From JANQHO01 sp965218075 (GTDB lineage: Bacteria; Bacteroidota; Bacteroidia; Flavobacteriales; Schleiferiaceae), in contig CBDCJZ010000003.1 in the NCBI GenBank assembly GCA_965218075.1, forward strand, positions 1,240,001 through 1,304,000: a stretch of DNA of 64,000 bases, given 5' to 3'. A program made the position numbers and the translations under genes. Positions 1-8,609 of the stretch are shown one piece after another. The notes under the pieces are model-generated. The model was given only the letters and a program-made list of their open reading frames with translations, made no database searches and was not told the origin of the DNA. Position 1 is the stretch's first letter; the number at the start of each line of letters is the position of its first letter.

Positions 1-71
1 TCCCTTGCCATCACAATCCTATTTTTCTTTTTGAATTCAACTGCTGCCTCCTTAATTCGCGCACGCTTCAT
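1..71 (-). CDS. possible start of an unidentified gene, cut by the window edge
   Basis: On the minus strand an ATG at 71-69 opens a frame of 23 codons with no stop up to the window edge. The visible residues are basic (MKRARIKEAAVEF then KKKNR). No family is recognised from so short a stretch, and no clear promoter is visible before it. It could equally be a chance frame. Confidence 0.2.
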   Translation of the reverse strand, partial: MKRARIKEAAVEFKKKNRIVMAR

Positions 72-260
72 TCGATGAAAACGAGTGAGAAATGATGTAA
101 AATTTCTCTAAATAATTTACGTTCTGAAAAGTGCATCAGTTTTATGTATCTGTTTCTCATTGAATAACAACTAGCTACAAAGATATTTTTTTCTAAGCTA
201 GTCATGGCTCATAATCTTTATTTTATGGGATAATTACATTTGCCTGAAAAATTTTAAATC

Positions 261-641
261 GTGAATTTTCCATCAGAACTGAAATACATCAAAGACCATG
301 AATGGGTACGTATTGAAGGTGATACGGCCACTGTAGGTATAACAGATTTTGCCCAAAGCGAATTGGGGGATATTGTGTTTGTTGAGATCGAAACTACAGG
401 AGAAAAACTGGGTAAAGAAGAGATTTTTGGGTCTGTGGAAGCAGTAAAAACAGTTTCTGATCTTTTCATGCCTCTTTCAGGAGAAATAACAGAGCTTAAT
501 TCTAAAATAGAGCAAGAGCCAGAATGGATCAATTCAGACCCATATGGTGAAGGGTGGATGATAAAAGTGAAAATCAAAGATCAATCGGAAATAGAGTCAC
601 TTTTGTCGGCAGATGATTACAAAGAGATTGTTGGAGTATAA
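261..641 (+). CDS. gcvH: glycine cleavage system H protein
   Basis: Lipoyl carrier of the glycine cleavage complex; it shuttles the aminomethyl group from the P protein to the T protein and then to lipoamide dehydrogenase. The protein has 126 residues, the usual length. It carries the lipoylation region (FGSVEAVKTVSDL) with the acceptor lysine at residue 63, plus the typical N-terminal segment KYIKDHEWVRIEG. The start is a GTG at 261; the next in-frame ATG would remove the conserved N-terminus. In many Flavobacteria gcvH follows sprA; here sprA lies about 15 kb away on the other strand, so the neighbourhood has been rearranged. A hairpin (731-757) separates it from the TonB-like gene. Identification is secure. 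Confidence 0.96.
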   Translation: MNFPSELKYIKDHEWVRIEGDTATVGITDFAQSELGDIVFVEIETTGEKLGKEEIFGSVEAVKTVSDLFMPLSGEITELNSKIEQEPEWINSDPYGEGWMIKVKIKDQSEIESLLSADDYKEIVGV

Positions 642-730
642 ATCTCAAATGTTTAATATTATAACTCTAGCTTTCATTCGGATAAGTCTAACTCCATTAA
701 ATAGTATTTATTTTATCAAAATATAGCTGG

Positions 731-757
731 TAAAGGTACGTGATTTATGTACCTTTA
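731..757. other. inverted repeat between gcvH and the TonB-like gene
   Basis: A perfect 9-bp inverted repeat (TAAAGGTAC, then a 9-base spacer, then GTACCTTTA). No T run follows on either strand, so it is not a standard intrinsic terminator. It could be a weak terminator, an mRNA-stabilising hairpin or a regulator site. Confidence 0.35.
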
Positions 758-779
758 ACCCTCGTTAAAACCCTAGCCG

Positions 780-1478
780 ATGGAAGCTAAAAAAAATCCC
801 AAAGCTGACCTAGAAAAATATAGGAGTGTATATCTCGAGATAGGCTTGGTTATATCACTTACACTGGCAATAATTCTCTTTGAGTGGAAGACTCATGGAA
901 CAGAAACTGTTCATCTTGGAGAATTAGGAGTAGCTATCGAAGATGAGATCATTCCCATTACACAAAGGGAATTAGCTCCCCCTCCTCCCCCTCCTCCAGA
1001 AGTGATTGAAGTAGTGGAAGATGATGTGGAATTGGAAGAAGAGCTTGAAATTGAATCTACTGAAACCGATGAAACTGAAGAGATAGAAGTGATTGAAATG
1101 GAAGAGGAAGAGTCGGATGAAGTGTTGGGGTTTGCAGTTGTGGAATCAGTGCCTGTTTTTCCCGGCTGTGAAAATTCTAAAACCAATGAAGAGAAGAAAC
1201 AATGTTTCAATCAAAAGATTATCCAGTTTGTAAGTAGAAATTTCAAGTTTCCTGAGATGGCTCGTCAGATGGGAATATCAGGCAGAGTTTATGTGAACTT
1301 CGTCATTGAAAAGAACGGTTCTGTTTCTAATATAGAAATAGTTAGAGGAGTAGATCCCTTGCTGGATGATGAGGCAGTTAGAGTAGTAAAAAAATTACCT
1401 AAAGTGGAACCTGCCAAGCAACGCGGCAAACCGGTAAGGATGAGTTTTACCCTTCCTATTAACGCCAAACTCCAGTAA
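780..1478 (+). CDS. TonB-family energy transducer
   Basis: TonB-like inner-membrane protein that would pass proton-motive force from ExbBD to TonB-dependent outer-membrane receptors. It has 232 residues: one N-terminal membrane helix (about 16-36), a proline run (67-73), a strongly acidic periplasmic linker (about 76-114), and a C-terminal TonB domain (about 150-232) with the familiar pattern FPEMARQMGISGRVYVNFVIE. The segment VPVFPGCEN before the domain, with a second cysteine in QCFNQ, is common in Bacteroidota TonB proteins. No exbB or exbD is adjacent. Several TonB paralogues are usual in this phylum, so no specific receptor can be assigned. Confidence 0.9.
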   Translation: MEAKKNPKADLEKYRSVYLEIGLVISLTLAIILFEWKTHGTETVHLGELGVAIEDEIIPITQRELAPPPPPPPEVIEVVEDDVELEEELEIESTETDETEEIEVIEMEEEESDEVLGFAVVESVPVFPGCENSKTNEEKKQCFNQKIIQFVSRNFKFPEMARQMGISGRVYVNFVIEKNGSVSNIEIVRGVDPLLDDEAVRVVKKLPKVEPAKQRGKPVRMSFTLPINAKLQ

Positions 1479-1542
1479 GAGAAGCAATATTATGATTCTA
1501 AGGTCCCTTTTCAAATGGGGTTTTATTTACTAAAACCCGAAA

Positions 1543-2274
1543 ATGAATAAAATCGAACTCAAATTTTTGCTGGTAAATGCAGTGGACGTCTCTATAAAAG
1601 CAGGAAAAGAAATATTGCAGACTCATGAAAGCACTTTTGAAATAGAATACAAGAACGATAATTCACCCCCTAACCTATTGCTGACAAGAAGGCTTTGGGA
1701 CATTTTCTGGATAGTGGACCCTCTAGATGGTCCTAAGGAATTTATCAATCAAAATGGAGAGTTTACCGTTAGTATAGCTTTAGTAAAAAATCGCATGTCA
1801 GTTTTGGGAGTAGTACTTGCCCCGATTGAAGGAACTCTTTACTTTGGTTCAGAAGGACTGGGTTCTTGGCATATGGAAAAAGCTCAGCATAAAATTTTGA
1901 CGGGCAATTCGATAAAACTTCCTGAATTGCGGAAAAGGCCTTTTACATATGGATAGGAAGCTATTCTCACATGAGTGACGAAACAACTAAATATTTCAAA
2001 GGTATCCAAAAAGAATATCCCGAAGCAGAGATTATAAGTAGCGGAAGCGGTTTAAAAATATGTATGGTAGCAAAAGGAAGAGCTGATATATATATATATC
2101 CCCTTTGCACCTACTATGGAATGGGATACGGCAGCAGATCATGCTATTGTGAAAGAGAGTTGTTTTGATATAGTAAAGTCAGATGATAATAAGACTTTGG
2201 TTTACAATAAGAAAGATCCCTTAAATCTTTGGTTTATCGTGAAAAAGCAAATAGTTAAGGCCAATTTAAATTAG
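1543..2274 (+). pseudogene. cysQ: broken cysQ, 3'(2'),5'-bisphosphate nucleotidase
   Basis: Remnant of the inositol-monophosphatase-family enzyme that dephosphorylates 3'-phosphoadenosine 5'-phosphate. The metal-site signature survives as WIVDPLDGPKEFI, but the usual Thr after DG is Pro. The segment between DNSP and LWDIFWIVDP is much shorter than in intact enzymes, so the upstream SEE metal ligands are lost. Frame 1 ends at 1956; just before that the frame shifts, and IGSYSHMSDETTK continues in frame 2. A second shift follows an (AT)7 tract at about 2084-2097, after which PFAPTMEWDTAADHAIV continues to the stop at 2272-2274. One deletion and two frameshifts argue for a real pseudogene. Confidence 0.88.
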
Positions 2275-2287
2275 GAATCATTCTACT

Positions 2288-2319
2288 TTTGGAGACAGGT
2301 GATTTACTGAGTAAATTTG
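2288..2319 (+). promoter_or_regulatory. Bacteroidota-type promoter for the cyoE operon
   Basis: -33 element TTTG (2288-2291), a 20-bp spacer, and -7 element TAAATTTG (2312-2319), a perfect TAnnTTTG match. It lies 19 bp before the proposed TTG start of cyoE and directly after the dead cysQ, so it is likely to drive the whole oxidase accessory operon. Confidence 0.6.
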
Positions 2320-2338
2320 CAACGCAAAAAAGAATGAT

Positions 2339-3241
2339 TTGGATAGAGTTCAGGGATTAGAAGTTAATAAGCTAACTTTTGTAGATAAAGCAAAAGCCTA
2401 CCTAGAATTAACTAAATCGAGGCTTACCCTTAGTGTTGTTTATTCAGCCATAGTAGGTTACTTCTTAGGAGCCGATGAAATATCTTTTTATTTAGTTTTT
2501 CTTATTTTATCAGGTGGTTACCTGGTAGTAGGTGCTGCCAATGGTTTTAACCAGATTTTAGAAAGAGACCGTGACGCTTTGATGAATAGAACCAAAAATC
2601 GTTCTCTCCCAGCTGGAAAGCTCAGCCTTTTGGAAGCCATGATAGCTTCTACTTTGATGGCTTTTGGCGGTCTGTGGATACTATATCTTATTAATCCATT
2701 GACTTTAGGTTTTGGTGCCTTTGCTCTGTTTATATATGTTTTAGTGTATACGCCTCTTAAAACTAAAGGATCAATTGCTGTTTTTGTAGGAGCTTTTCCT
2801 GGAGCTATACCTGTTCTTTTAGGATGGGTAGCAGCTACTAACGATTTCGATATAGAACCGGGAACCCTTTTCGCTCTTCAATTTCTGTGGCAGTTTGCTC
2901 ACTTTTGGGCTATAGCCTGGGTTACTGATATCGATTATAAAAAGGCAGGCTATTCCTTACTTCCATCAGGTCAGCGTAATCGAAAAACCTCTCTACAAAT
3001 TTTATTGTGCTCTATTTTTATGTTTCTGGTGTCTGTATTGCCATTCACCGGGCTAACCGGTAACCTTAGCATTAGCATATTCCCTTTTATAATAATATCT
3101 CTACTGGGTATTTACTTTATATACGGAGCACTAAAGCTGCATCAAAACCTTAGGATAAAAGATGCGCGTAGACTAATGATATACAGCATTATATACCTGC
3201 CAATGGTTCAGTTAACTCTAGCATTGGATAAACTTATATAA
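2339..3241 (+). CDS. cyoE: protoheme IX farnesyltransferase (heme O synthase)
   Basis: UbiA-family membrane prenyltransferase that converts heme B to heme O for the terminal oxidase. It has 300 residues with about eight or nine hydrophobic segments. The prenyl-diphosphate/Mg motif is NQILERDRDALMNRT (residues 71-85), and the second conserved region is HFWAIAWVTDIDYKKAGYSLLP. The start is placed at TTG 2339 because no in-frame ATG precedes the first conserved region; a nearby ATG at 2334 is out of frame. It is first in a tight operon, 6 bp before the next gene. The family is certain; the exact start is less so. Confidence 0.93.
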   Translation: MDRVQGLEVNKLTFVDKAKAYLELTKSRLTLSVVYSAIVGYFLGADEISFYLVFLILSGGYLVVGAANGFNQILERDRDALMNRTKNRSLPAGKLSLLEAMIASTLMAFGGLWILYLINPLTLGFGAFALFIYVLVYTPLKTKGSIAVFVGAFPGAIPVLLGWVAATNDFDIEPGTLFALQFLWQFAHFWAIAWVTDIDYKKAGYSLLPSGQRNRKTSLQILLCSIFMFLVSVLPFTGLTGNLSISIFPFIIISLLGIYFIYGALKLHQNLRIKDARRLMIYSIIYLPMVQLTLALDKLI

Positions 3242-3247
3242 GTAATA

Positions 3248-3832
3248 GTGGTTTCGGGATTATTACCAGAAGAGAAGAGAAAAGTGCGCAAATCCATGCT
3301 TTGGGTCGGCATGGCTAGCATAGTAATGGCTTTTGCTGGCCTAACCAGCGGCTATATAGTTAGCCGTTCATCCTTAATGGCTGAAAATCGCTGGCTGAAA
3401 TTTGCTCTTCCACATGAGTTCCACCTTGCCACTATTGCTGTTGTAGTCAGTAGCATCAGTATAATGTGGGGAAAATCAGCTAGGAAGAAGGGGAGTCAAT
3501 CCAGCTTAAGGGTGGGTTTAATGGTCACCTTAGCATTTGGGCTTGCTTTTGCTTTTCTTCAGTTTCTTGGCTGGAAAAATATGGTAGATCAAGGCTTGTT
3601 TTTCACAGGTCCAGAAAGCAATACTGCAGCATCATGGGTTTATGTGATTACTCTTTTACATTGGTTGCACATTATAGCGGGGCTAATAGTGGTAATAGTT
3701 ACTCTATATCAGGAAAATACCGGGGCCTATAAAAAGAATGACCATCAGGGGTTCGATCTAGCAGCCACATTTTGGCATTTCTTAGCCGGCCTTTGGTTGT
3801 ATTTGTTACTCTTTATGGCATTTATTCGCTAG
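3248..3832 (+). CDS. cytochrome c oxidase subunit III, short form
   Basis: Heme-copper oxidase subunit III family. It has 194 residues with about five membrane helices, including the family pattern AASWVYVITLLHWLHIIAGL and a final DLAATFWHFLAGLWLYLLLFM. It starts with GTG at 3248, six bases after cyoE. Short subunit III proteins next to a longer paralogue are typical of flavobacterial oxidase clusters. Subunit III flanks the catalytic subunit I and supports proton uptake; subunits I and II are not in this window. Confidence 0.9.
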   Translation: MVSGLLPEEKRKVRKSMLWVGMASIVMAFAGLTSGYIVSRSSLMAENRWLKFALPHEFHLATIAVVVSSISIMWGKSARKKGSQSSLRVGLMVTLAFGLAFAFLQFLGWKNMVDQGLFFTGPESNTAASWVYVITLLHWLHIIAGLIVVIVTLYQENTGAYKKNDHQGFDLAATFWHFLAGLWLYLLLFMAFIR

Positions 3833-3852
3833 ACTTTCGAAAAATTTCAAAA

Positions 3853-4770
3853 ATGGCTAAAAAAGCTATAGCTCAACGAGGGATGAGGAATATTTGGAGC
3901 GGAGGTCGTCAGCCTTTTGGAGCTGACTACGGTAAATTAATGATGTGGTTTTTCCTGCTATCAGATGCCCTAACCTTTTCTGGTTTCCTAACAGGAATGG
4001 GATTTTATCGTTTTAAATATGAAGATACTTGGCCAGTAGCCGAAGACGTATTCACCCATTTTCCTTTTATACATGGTGAAGTTCCATTGTTATATGTAGC
4101 TCTCATGACTTTTATCCTTATCCTTAGCTCTGTAACTATGGTATTGGCCGTCTCGGCAGGTCATAAGATGAATAAAAAAGGAGTAATTCTATGGCTGGCG
4201 CTTACTATAATAGGCGGGCTCTTCTTTTTGAGTTCACAAGCCTGGGAGTGGTATCACTTTATTAATGGAAACAAAGGAGCAGTTCAACTGGAAGATAACA
4301 CTGTAGTATATGTGAGTGATTTAAAAGGAGAAATAATATCCTTGCACGAATTGATATTAGAAGAATCCAAAGAATATGGAAGCCATGCACATTTCAAAAC
4401 GGAAGCCATGCGAAAGGCATTTATTGCAAATGATTACTATAGTCTTCGTTATCCGGGAAAAACCAAAGAAGTTATCCCTCGTGAGGAAGCTATAATGATT
4501 ATAGAAAACGGCAGAGTTCTACAAGGGGCAAACTTGAAAGAGAATGAGTATGGGAACGTACTTTTTGCTGATTTTTTCTTTTTCGTAACCGGTTTTCATG
4601 GAACGCACGTTTTCTCCGGCGTGGTTATCAATATTATAGTATTTATAAATGTGGTAATGGGCACCTATGAAAGAAGGGGCCACTACGAAATGATAGAGAA
4701 AATAGGTCTTTACTGGCACTTTGTAGACCTGGTTTGGGTATTTGTGTTTACCTTCTTCTACCTCGTTTAA
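3853..4770 (+). CDS. cytochrome c oxidase subunit III, long form
   Basis: Second subunit III paralogue. From the ATG at 3853 (MAKKAIAQRG) the protein has 305 residues. The frame is open further upstream to an ATG at 3772, but that start would overlap the preceding gene by 61 bp. Family features include LMMWFFLLSDALTFSGF near the N-terminus, SSQAWEWYHF in the middle, and GFHGTHVFSGV plus GLYWHFVDLVWVFVF at the end. A hydrophilic insertion (about residues 140-235) separates the early and late helices, as in other Bacteroidota long forms. Confidence 0.92.
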   Translation: MAKKAIAQRGMRNIWSGGRQPFGADYGKLMMWFFLLSDALTFSGFLTGMGFYRFKYEDTWPVAEDVFTHFPFIHGEVPLLYVALMTFILILSSVTMVLAVSAGHKMNKKGVILWLALTIIGGLFFLSSQAWEWYHFINGNKGAVQLEDNTVVYVSDLKGEIISLHELILEESKEYGSHAHFKTEAMRKAFIANDYYSLRYPGKTKEVIPREEAIMIIENGRVLQGANLKENEYGNVLFADFFFFVTGFHGTHVFSGVVINIIVFINVVMGTYERRGHYEMIEKIGLYWHFVDLVWVFVFTFFYLV

Positions 4771-4788
4771 TTGTAAAAGAATAGCATT

Positions 4789-5139
4789 ATGTCTCATAAC
4801 TCTGATTTGCCGAGCGAATACCACGAAAGCCCAGAAGGTACCTGGTGGATATGGAAAATATTTATTATCCTTCTCGTGGTTACTACTGTTGAAGTCGTTT
4901 TAGGTATCATTAAACCGAAGACTCTGACAATTCAATTGTTGGGCACCTCCTTGCTTAATATCATCTTTATCGTCCTTACTTTGCTTAAAGCATTCTATAT
5001 TGTAGCAGAGTTTATGCATCTGAAATATGAAAGAAAAAACTTAAAGTGGACCATTATTTTGCCGATTTTGATTCTCGTTCCTTATCTGGCTTTTATACTA
5101 TTAACCGAAGGTCCCTACATGATGAAGTTAATTCAGTAG
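4789..5139 (+). CDS. cytochrome c oxidase subunit IV-like membrane protein
   Basis: Small membrane protein of 116 residues with three predicted helices (about 22-42, 49-72, 83-105). It matches the caa3-type/prokaryotic subunit IV family by size, helix pattern and position after subunit III. The segment KAFYIVAEFMHLKYE is characteristic. It probably stabilises the oxidase complex. Two bases separate its stop from the following SCO gene, so translational coupling is likely. Confidence 0.85.
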   Translation: MSHNSDLPSEYHESPEGTWWIWKIFIILLVVTTVEVVLGIIKPKTLTIQLLGTSLLNIIFIVLTLLKAFYIVAEFMHLKYERKNLKWTIILPILILVPYLAFILLTEGPYMMKLIQ

Positions 5140-5140
5140 C

Positions 5141-5890
5141 ATGAATGGCAATAAAACCGAAAAAAGGGTAATATTAATGGGCTTACTGATATTGCCCTTT
5201 TTAATTTATTTCCTATTTATTTATGGAACAGAAGAAAGCTTTTTCGTATCCCTCGATTACGTAGGACATAAGAAAGTTGAAGAGAAAATAATAGACGGAG
5301 AAAGCGTTTATGATACGATTTATTATCAAGTTCTCCCATGGGAGTTTACTACTCAAGATGACACGCTCCTGTCTAGCAAAAGACTAGAAGGTTCTATTAC
5401 CTTAGTCAACTTTTTCTTTACCACTTGTCCCAGCATTTGTCCCGCTATGAATTACAGTGTAAAGCAACTTCAGGATCGCTTCGAGGGATACGAAAGTTTC
5501 AGAATCGTTTCTTTTACGGTAAACCCTGAATATGACAGTGTTGAAATCTTGAAAAGGTATGAGAAAAAAATAGGAGCTAAACAGGGTCTTTGGTATTTCC
5601 TTACCGGTGATCGCAACAAAATCTATCAAACAGCAAAAAACTATTTCCTAAGTGCCATGAAAGATTCTACTGCAGAGGGGGGCTTTTTGCATTCCGAAAA
5701 TCTGATTCTCGTAGATTGGAAAGGCAGAATACGAAGCAGCAGAGATAAATATGGTAATTTAAAAGGAGCTTATAATAGCTTAAGCACAGGGGACGTCAAT
5801 AAATTGAAGGACGATATCAAAGTATTGATCGCTGAATACGAGAAGAAGAAATCAATCGATGAGCACCGAGCAGAAAAAGCCGCCAAGTGA
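5141..5890 (+). CDS. SCO1/SenC-family copper chaperone
   Basis: Membrane-anchored thioredoxin-fold protein that delivers copper to the CuA site of oxidase subunit II. It has 249 residues: an N-terminal membrane helix (about 10-28), then the periplasmic domain. The copper ligands are visible: Cys96 and Cys100 in TTCPSICP, and His184 in GFLHSENL. The tail is charged and lysine-rich. It sits in the oxidase accessory operon and overlaps the next gene by 4 bp. Confidence 0.93.
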   Translation: MNGNKTEKRVILMGLLILPFLIYFLFIYGTEESFFVSLDYVGHKKVEEKIIDGESVYDTIYYQVLPWEFTTQDDTLLSSKRLEGSITLVNFFFTTCPSICPAMNYSVKQLQDRFEGYESFRIVSFTVNPEYDSVEILKRYEKKIGAKQGLWYFLTGDRNKIYQTAKNYFLSAMKDSTAEGGFLHSENLILVDWKGRIRSSRDKYGNLKGAYNSLSTGDVNKLKDDIKVLIAEYEKKKSIDEHRAEKAAK

Positions 5891-6462
5891 AAAAGGTAAA
5901 TAATAGAGTTGAATCCAATAAGAGACGAGGAGGTAAAAAACCTGCCGAGAAGGTACCTCTACTTATTGTGGTATTATCAGTATCTGTTCCGTTGGCAGTG
6001 ACAGTCTTATTGTTATTCCCAGATTTTTTTGAAGTTGATCTTGGAATTAACCAGAAAACCTTGCCACTTTTTCATGCTGTTTTAAACGGATGGACAGTCC
6101 TACTGCTCGTTATAGGATTTTTACTGATAAGAAGTAAAAAAATAATTGCTCACAAGAGAGTGATGATTACTGCCTTTGCTTTTTCTTCCATTTTTTTGGT
6201 CTCATATATAATTAGCAAACTAAATGCAGCTCCTGTTTCCTATAGAGGGGAAGGCTGGATGAGAAACTTCTACTTTTTTCTACTGATTTCACATATTATG
6301 CTCAGCATTGCTGTCCTGCCTTTAGCTATGTTAAGCATCTACAGGGGATTAACTACAGAATATCAGAAACATAAAAAGATTGTCCGCTGGACTTTCCCCA
6401 TTTGGCTGTATGTAGCTGTTACAGGAGTGTTGATTTATCTTTTTATGGCACCTTATTACTAA
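5887..6462 (+). CDS. DUF420-family membrane protein
   Basis: Integral membrane protein of 191 residues with about five helices. It has the DUF420 pattern FHAVLNGWTVLLLVIGFLLI followed by HKRVMITAF, and conserved histidines (FHAVLN, AHKRV, SHIML, QKHKKI). DUF420 proteins commonly close oxidase accessory operons next to SCO; a role in oxidase biogenesis is inferred, not shown. The GTG start at 5887 overlaps the SCO stop. A short lysine/arginine-rich tail precedes the first helix. Confidence 0.86.
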   Translation: MKKVNNRVESNKRRGGKKPAEKVPLLIVVLSVSVPLAVTVLLLFPDFFEVDLGINQKTLPLFHAVLNGWTVLLLVIGFLLIRSKKIIAHKRVMITAFAFSSIFLVSYIISKLNAAPVSYRGEGWMRNFYFFLLISHIMLSIAVLPLAMLSIYRGLTTEYQKHKKIVRWTFPIWLYVAVTGVLIYLFMAPYY

Positions 6463-6503
6463 TGTAAATTTCGATATGAAAAGGTTAGTCTCTCCTTATT
6501 TTC

Positions 6504-7240
6504 TTAAATAATACGCCGGTTCACAGTAGCTCTTTCCGTAATCAACTGCAGTAGGTATCCTCACATTGCGGTAAGTTCCCATATCTAATCTTTTTCTGTA
6601 GTTTCTGCTGAAGCTCTGCAGCTGATTTTCCAAGATTATTTGTCCCAACATATTAATGATGTGGATTTTCATACCCTCACCAAGAGTTGAACTAAGCTCA
6701 AGGTTGAACCCCTCCCCCCCCACACATCATTTGGATGTGGATAGATGCAAAGAGTGTATTCAAGAAGCTCATCTATACCGAGAATATTGTACTCATCAAC
6801 GCCAATACCCACTGTTGTAGAGGGGGAGTGGAGAGGGAATCATCGTCAATGTCAGGGGCCAATATCTACCGTTGCTTAAAGGGCTGGCTCCAGATCTGTT
6901 CTTCTTGGACTAGCAAAAATGTTATTGTAAAGGTTTACATTGAAGCAGTTGCCAACAAACCACATATCTGGAGAACCGACTTAGTTATGTTGTGATAGAT
7001 ATTTATCCTGATGGATTATTTCCCAGAGATTTCAAAATCCATAAGCTCGAGGAAAAGAATGGCAGGAGCAGTGATGTCATTATTATTTTCGATCACGTTA
7101 CCAGAAATGACTAAGCCTTGCTGTCTTTACATTTCAATAACAATGTTTTGGATATCAACAAACTGGTTGTCCGCAATGGGATTATTTAAATCAGGAGTAG
7201 ATCTAATAGTGCCCCTCAGGGCCCACCCCTGTAAAAGCGA
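6504..7240 (-). pseudogene. decayed copy of a beta-helix / type IX cargo gene
   Basis: Read on the minus strand this region is a broken relative of cargo B to D. Recognisable pieces in order are NQFVDIQNIV, LVISGNVIENNN and LELMDFEIS (beta-helix), INIYHNIT, VGIGVDEY (end of the helix domain), ILGIDELLEYTLCIYPHPND, then NLELSSTLGEGMKIHIINM, GQIILENQLQSFSRNYRKR and TERATVNRRII before a stop at 6506-6504. Stops and frame changes occur throughout, and the part between the helix and the sorting domain has no fibronectin modules. The sequence is well diverged from the intact copies, so this is an old relic rather than a recent break. Confidence 0.82.
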
Positions 7241-7278
7241 CCTACAACTGTTCAAAATATCAGCTAAAAGTTGATTAT

Positions 7279-8589
7279 TCAACCTCCAAAATCGTCAAAT
7301 GATACATTTTCAGGTGGTACTCCCCAATCATTGCACATTTTCAATACCGCAGCATTCATCAGGGGAGGTCCACAGAAATAAAATTCAATTTCTTCGGGGT
7401 CCGAATGATCCTTTAAATATTGGTCAATTACAACTTGATGTACAAAGCCTGTAAAACCATCACCTTTAGGATCATAGATATCTTTCTTAGTTTTCCAATT
7501 ATCTTCAGGCATCGATTCTGATAAAACCACATAAAACTTGAAGTTAGGGAATTGCTTTTCAATATTGTAAAAATCATCTAAGTAAAACAACTCACGCTTA
7601 GAACGCCCTCCATACCAGTAACTTACTTTACGTCCAGTTTTAACGGTATGAAACAAATGAAAAAGATGTGAACGCATTGGTGCCATGCCAGCTCCGCCCC
7701 CAATGTAAAGCATTTCTGTGCCTGTATCCTTGATAAAGAACTCTCCGTAAGGACCAGATATCGTTACTTTATCACCAGGCTTACGACTGAATACATAAGA
7801 AGAACATATACCGGGATTAACATTCACCCATTGGTTTTTAGCTCTATCCCATGGCGGAGTAGCAATACGTATATTAAGCATGGTGATATTGCCCTCTGCC
7901 GGATGGTTAGCCATAGAATATGCCCGAAAAATAGGCTCATCATTTTTCATTTTCAAATCCCACAAGCTAAATCTATCCCACTCCAATTTAAAATCCATTG
8001 GATTACGACCTAATTTAGGATGAGAAGTGATATCAATGTCTTTAAAATTCACTTCATAGGGTGGAACATCAATCTGTATATAATCCCCTGCCTGAAAATT
8101 CAGGGTTTCGCCTTCTGGAAGTTTAACTACAAACTCTTTAATAAAAGAAGCAACATTATAGTTAGAAACCACTTTGCATTCCCATTTTTTGATACTGAAA
8201 ACTTCCTTCGGCACCTTCACCCTCATGTCATTCTTTACCTTTACCTGGCAGCCCAAACGCCAGTTTTGCTGTACTTCTTTACGAGTAAAATACCCTATTT
8301 CAGTCGGAAGGATCTCCCCTCCCCCCTCCAATACTTGGCATTTACACAAAGCACAAGTGCCACCTCCGCCACAGGCCGAAGGGAGAAATATCTTTTCATT
8401 AGAAAGTGTATACAATAAGGTGTTCCCCGAATCTACTTTTAGAGGTTCTCCATTTACGTCTAGAATTACAAGTCCAGAGGGAGCCAGCTTAGCTTTAGCT
8501 GCAAGCAGAATTGATACTAATAAAAAGATTACTATAAAAACCGCCACTATGCTGGTGATGATTACAATTGATGCTGCAAGCAATATCAC
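7279..8589 (-). CDS. nqrF: Na+-translocating NADH:quinone reductase subunit F
   Basis: Electron-entry subunit of Na+-NQR: it oxidises NADH via FAD and a 2Fe-2S centre and passes electrons on to the membrane subunits. It has 436 residues: an N-terminal helix (about 5-30), a plant-type ferredoxin domain with ligands Cys73, Cys79, Cys82 and Cys114, an FAD-binding RAYS motif (222-225), an NADH-binding GGGAGMAPMRS (about 297-307), a late FYFCGPP, and the ending VSFDDFGG. It lies 20 bp downstream of nqrE. In most Flavobacteria it closes an nqrABCDEF operon; here only E and F are present. Confidence 0.95.
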   Translation of the reverse strand: MILLAASIVIITSIVAVFIVIFLLVSILLAAKAKLAPSGLVILDVNGEPLKVDSGNTLLYTLSNEKIFLPSACGGGGTCALCKCQVLEGGGEILPTEIGYFTRKEVQQNWRLGCQVKVKNDMRVKVPKEVFSIKKWECKVVSNYNVASFIKEFVVKLPEGETLNFQAGDYIQIDVPPYEVNFKDIDITSHPKLGRNPMDFKLEWDRFSLWDLKMKNDEPIFRAYSMANHPAEGNITMLNIRIATPPWDRAKNQWVNVNPGICSSYVFSRKPGDKVTISGPYGEFFIKDTGTEMLYIGGGAGMAPMRSHLFHLFHTVKTGRKVSYWYGGRSKRELFYLDDFYNIEKQFPNFKFYVVLSESMPEDNWKTKKDIYDPKGDGFTGFVHQVVIDQYLKDHSDPEEIEFYFCGPPLMNAAVLKMCNDWGVPPENVSFDDFGG

Positions 8590-8609
8590 TTTGTTAAAGG
8601 GTTTTTCAA

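Noticed and set aside
911..1210. Minus-strand frame rich in Ser and Gly opposite the TonB-like gene
   Set aside because: It is the mirror of the acidic and proline-coding repeats of the TonB gene and has no independent support.
6735..7274. Two plus-strand frames of about 86 codons between the DUF420 gene and nqrF
   Set aside because: The region is explained by the minus-strand cargo relic; the plus-strand translations resemble nothing.
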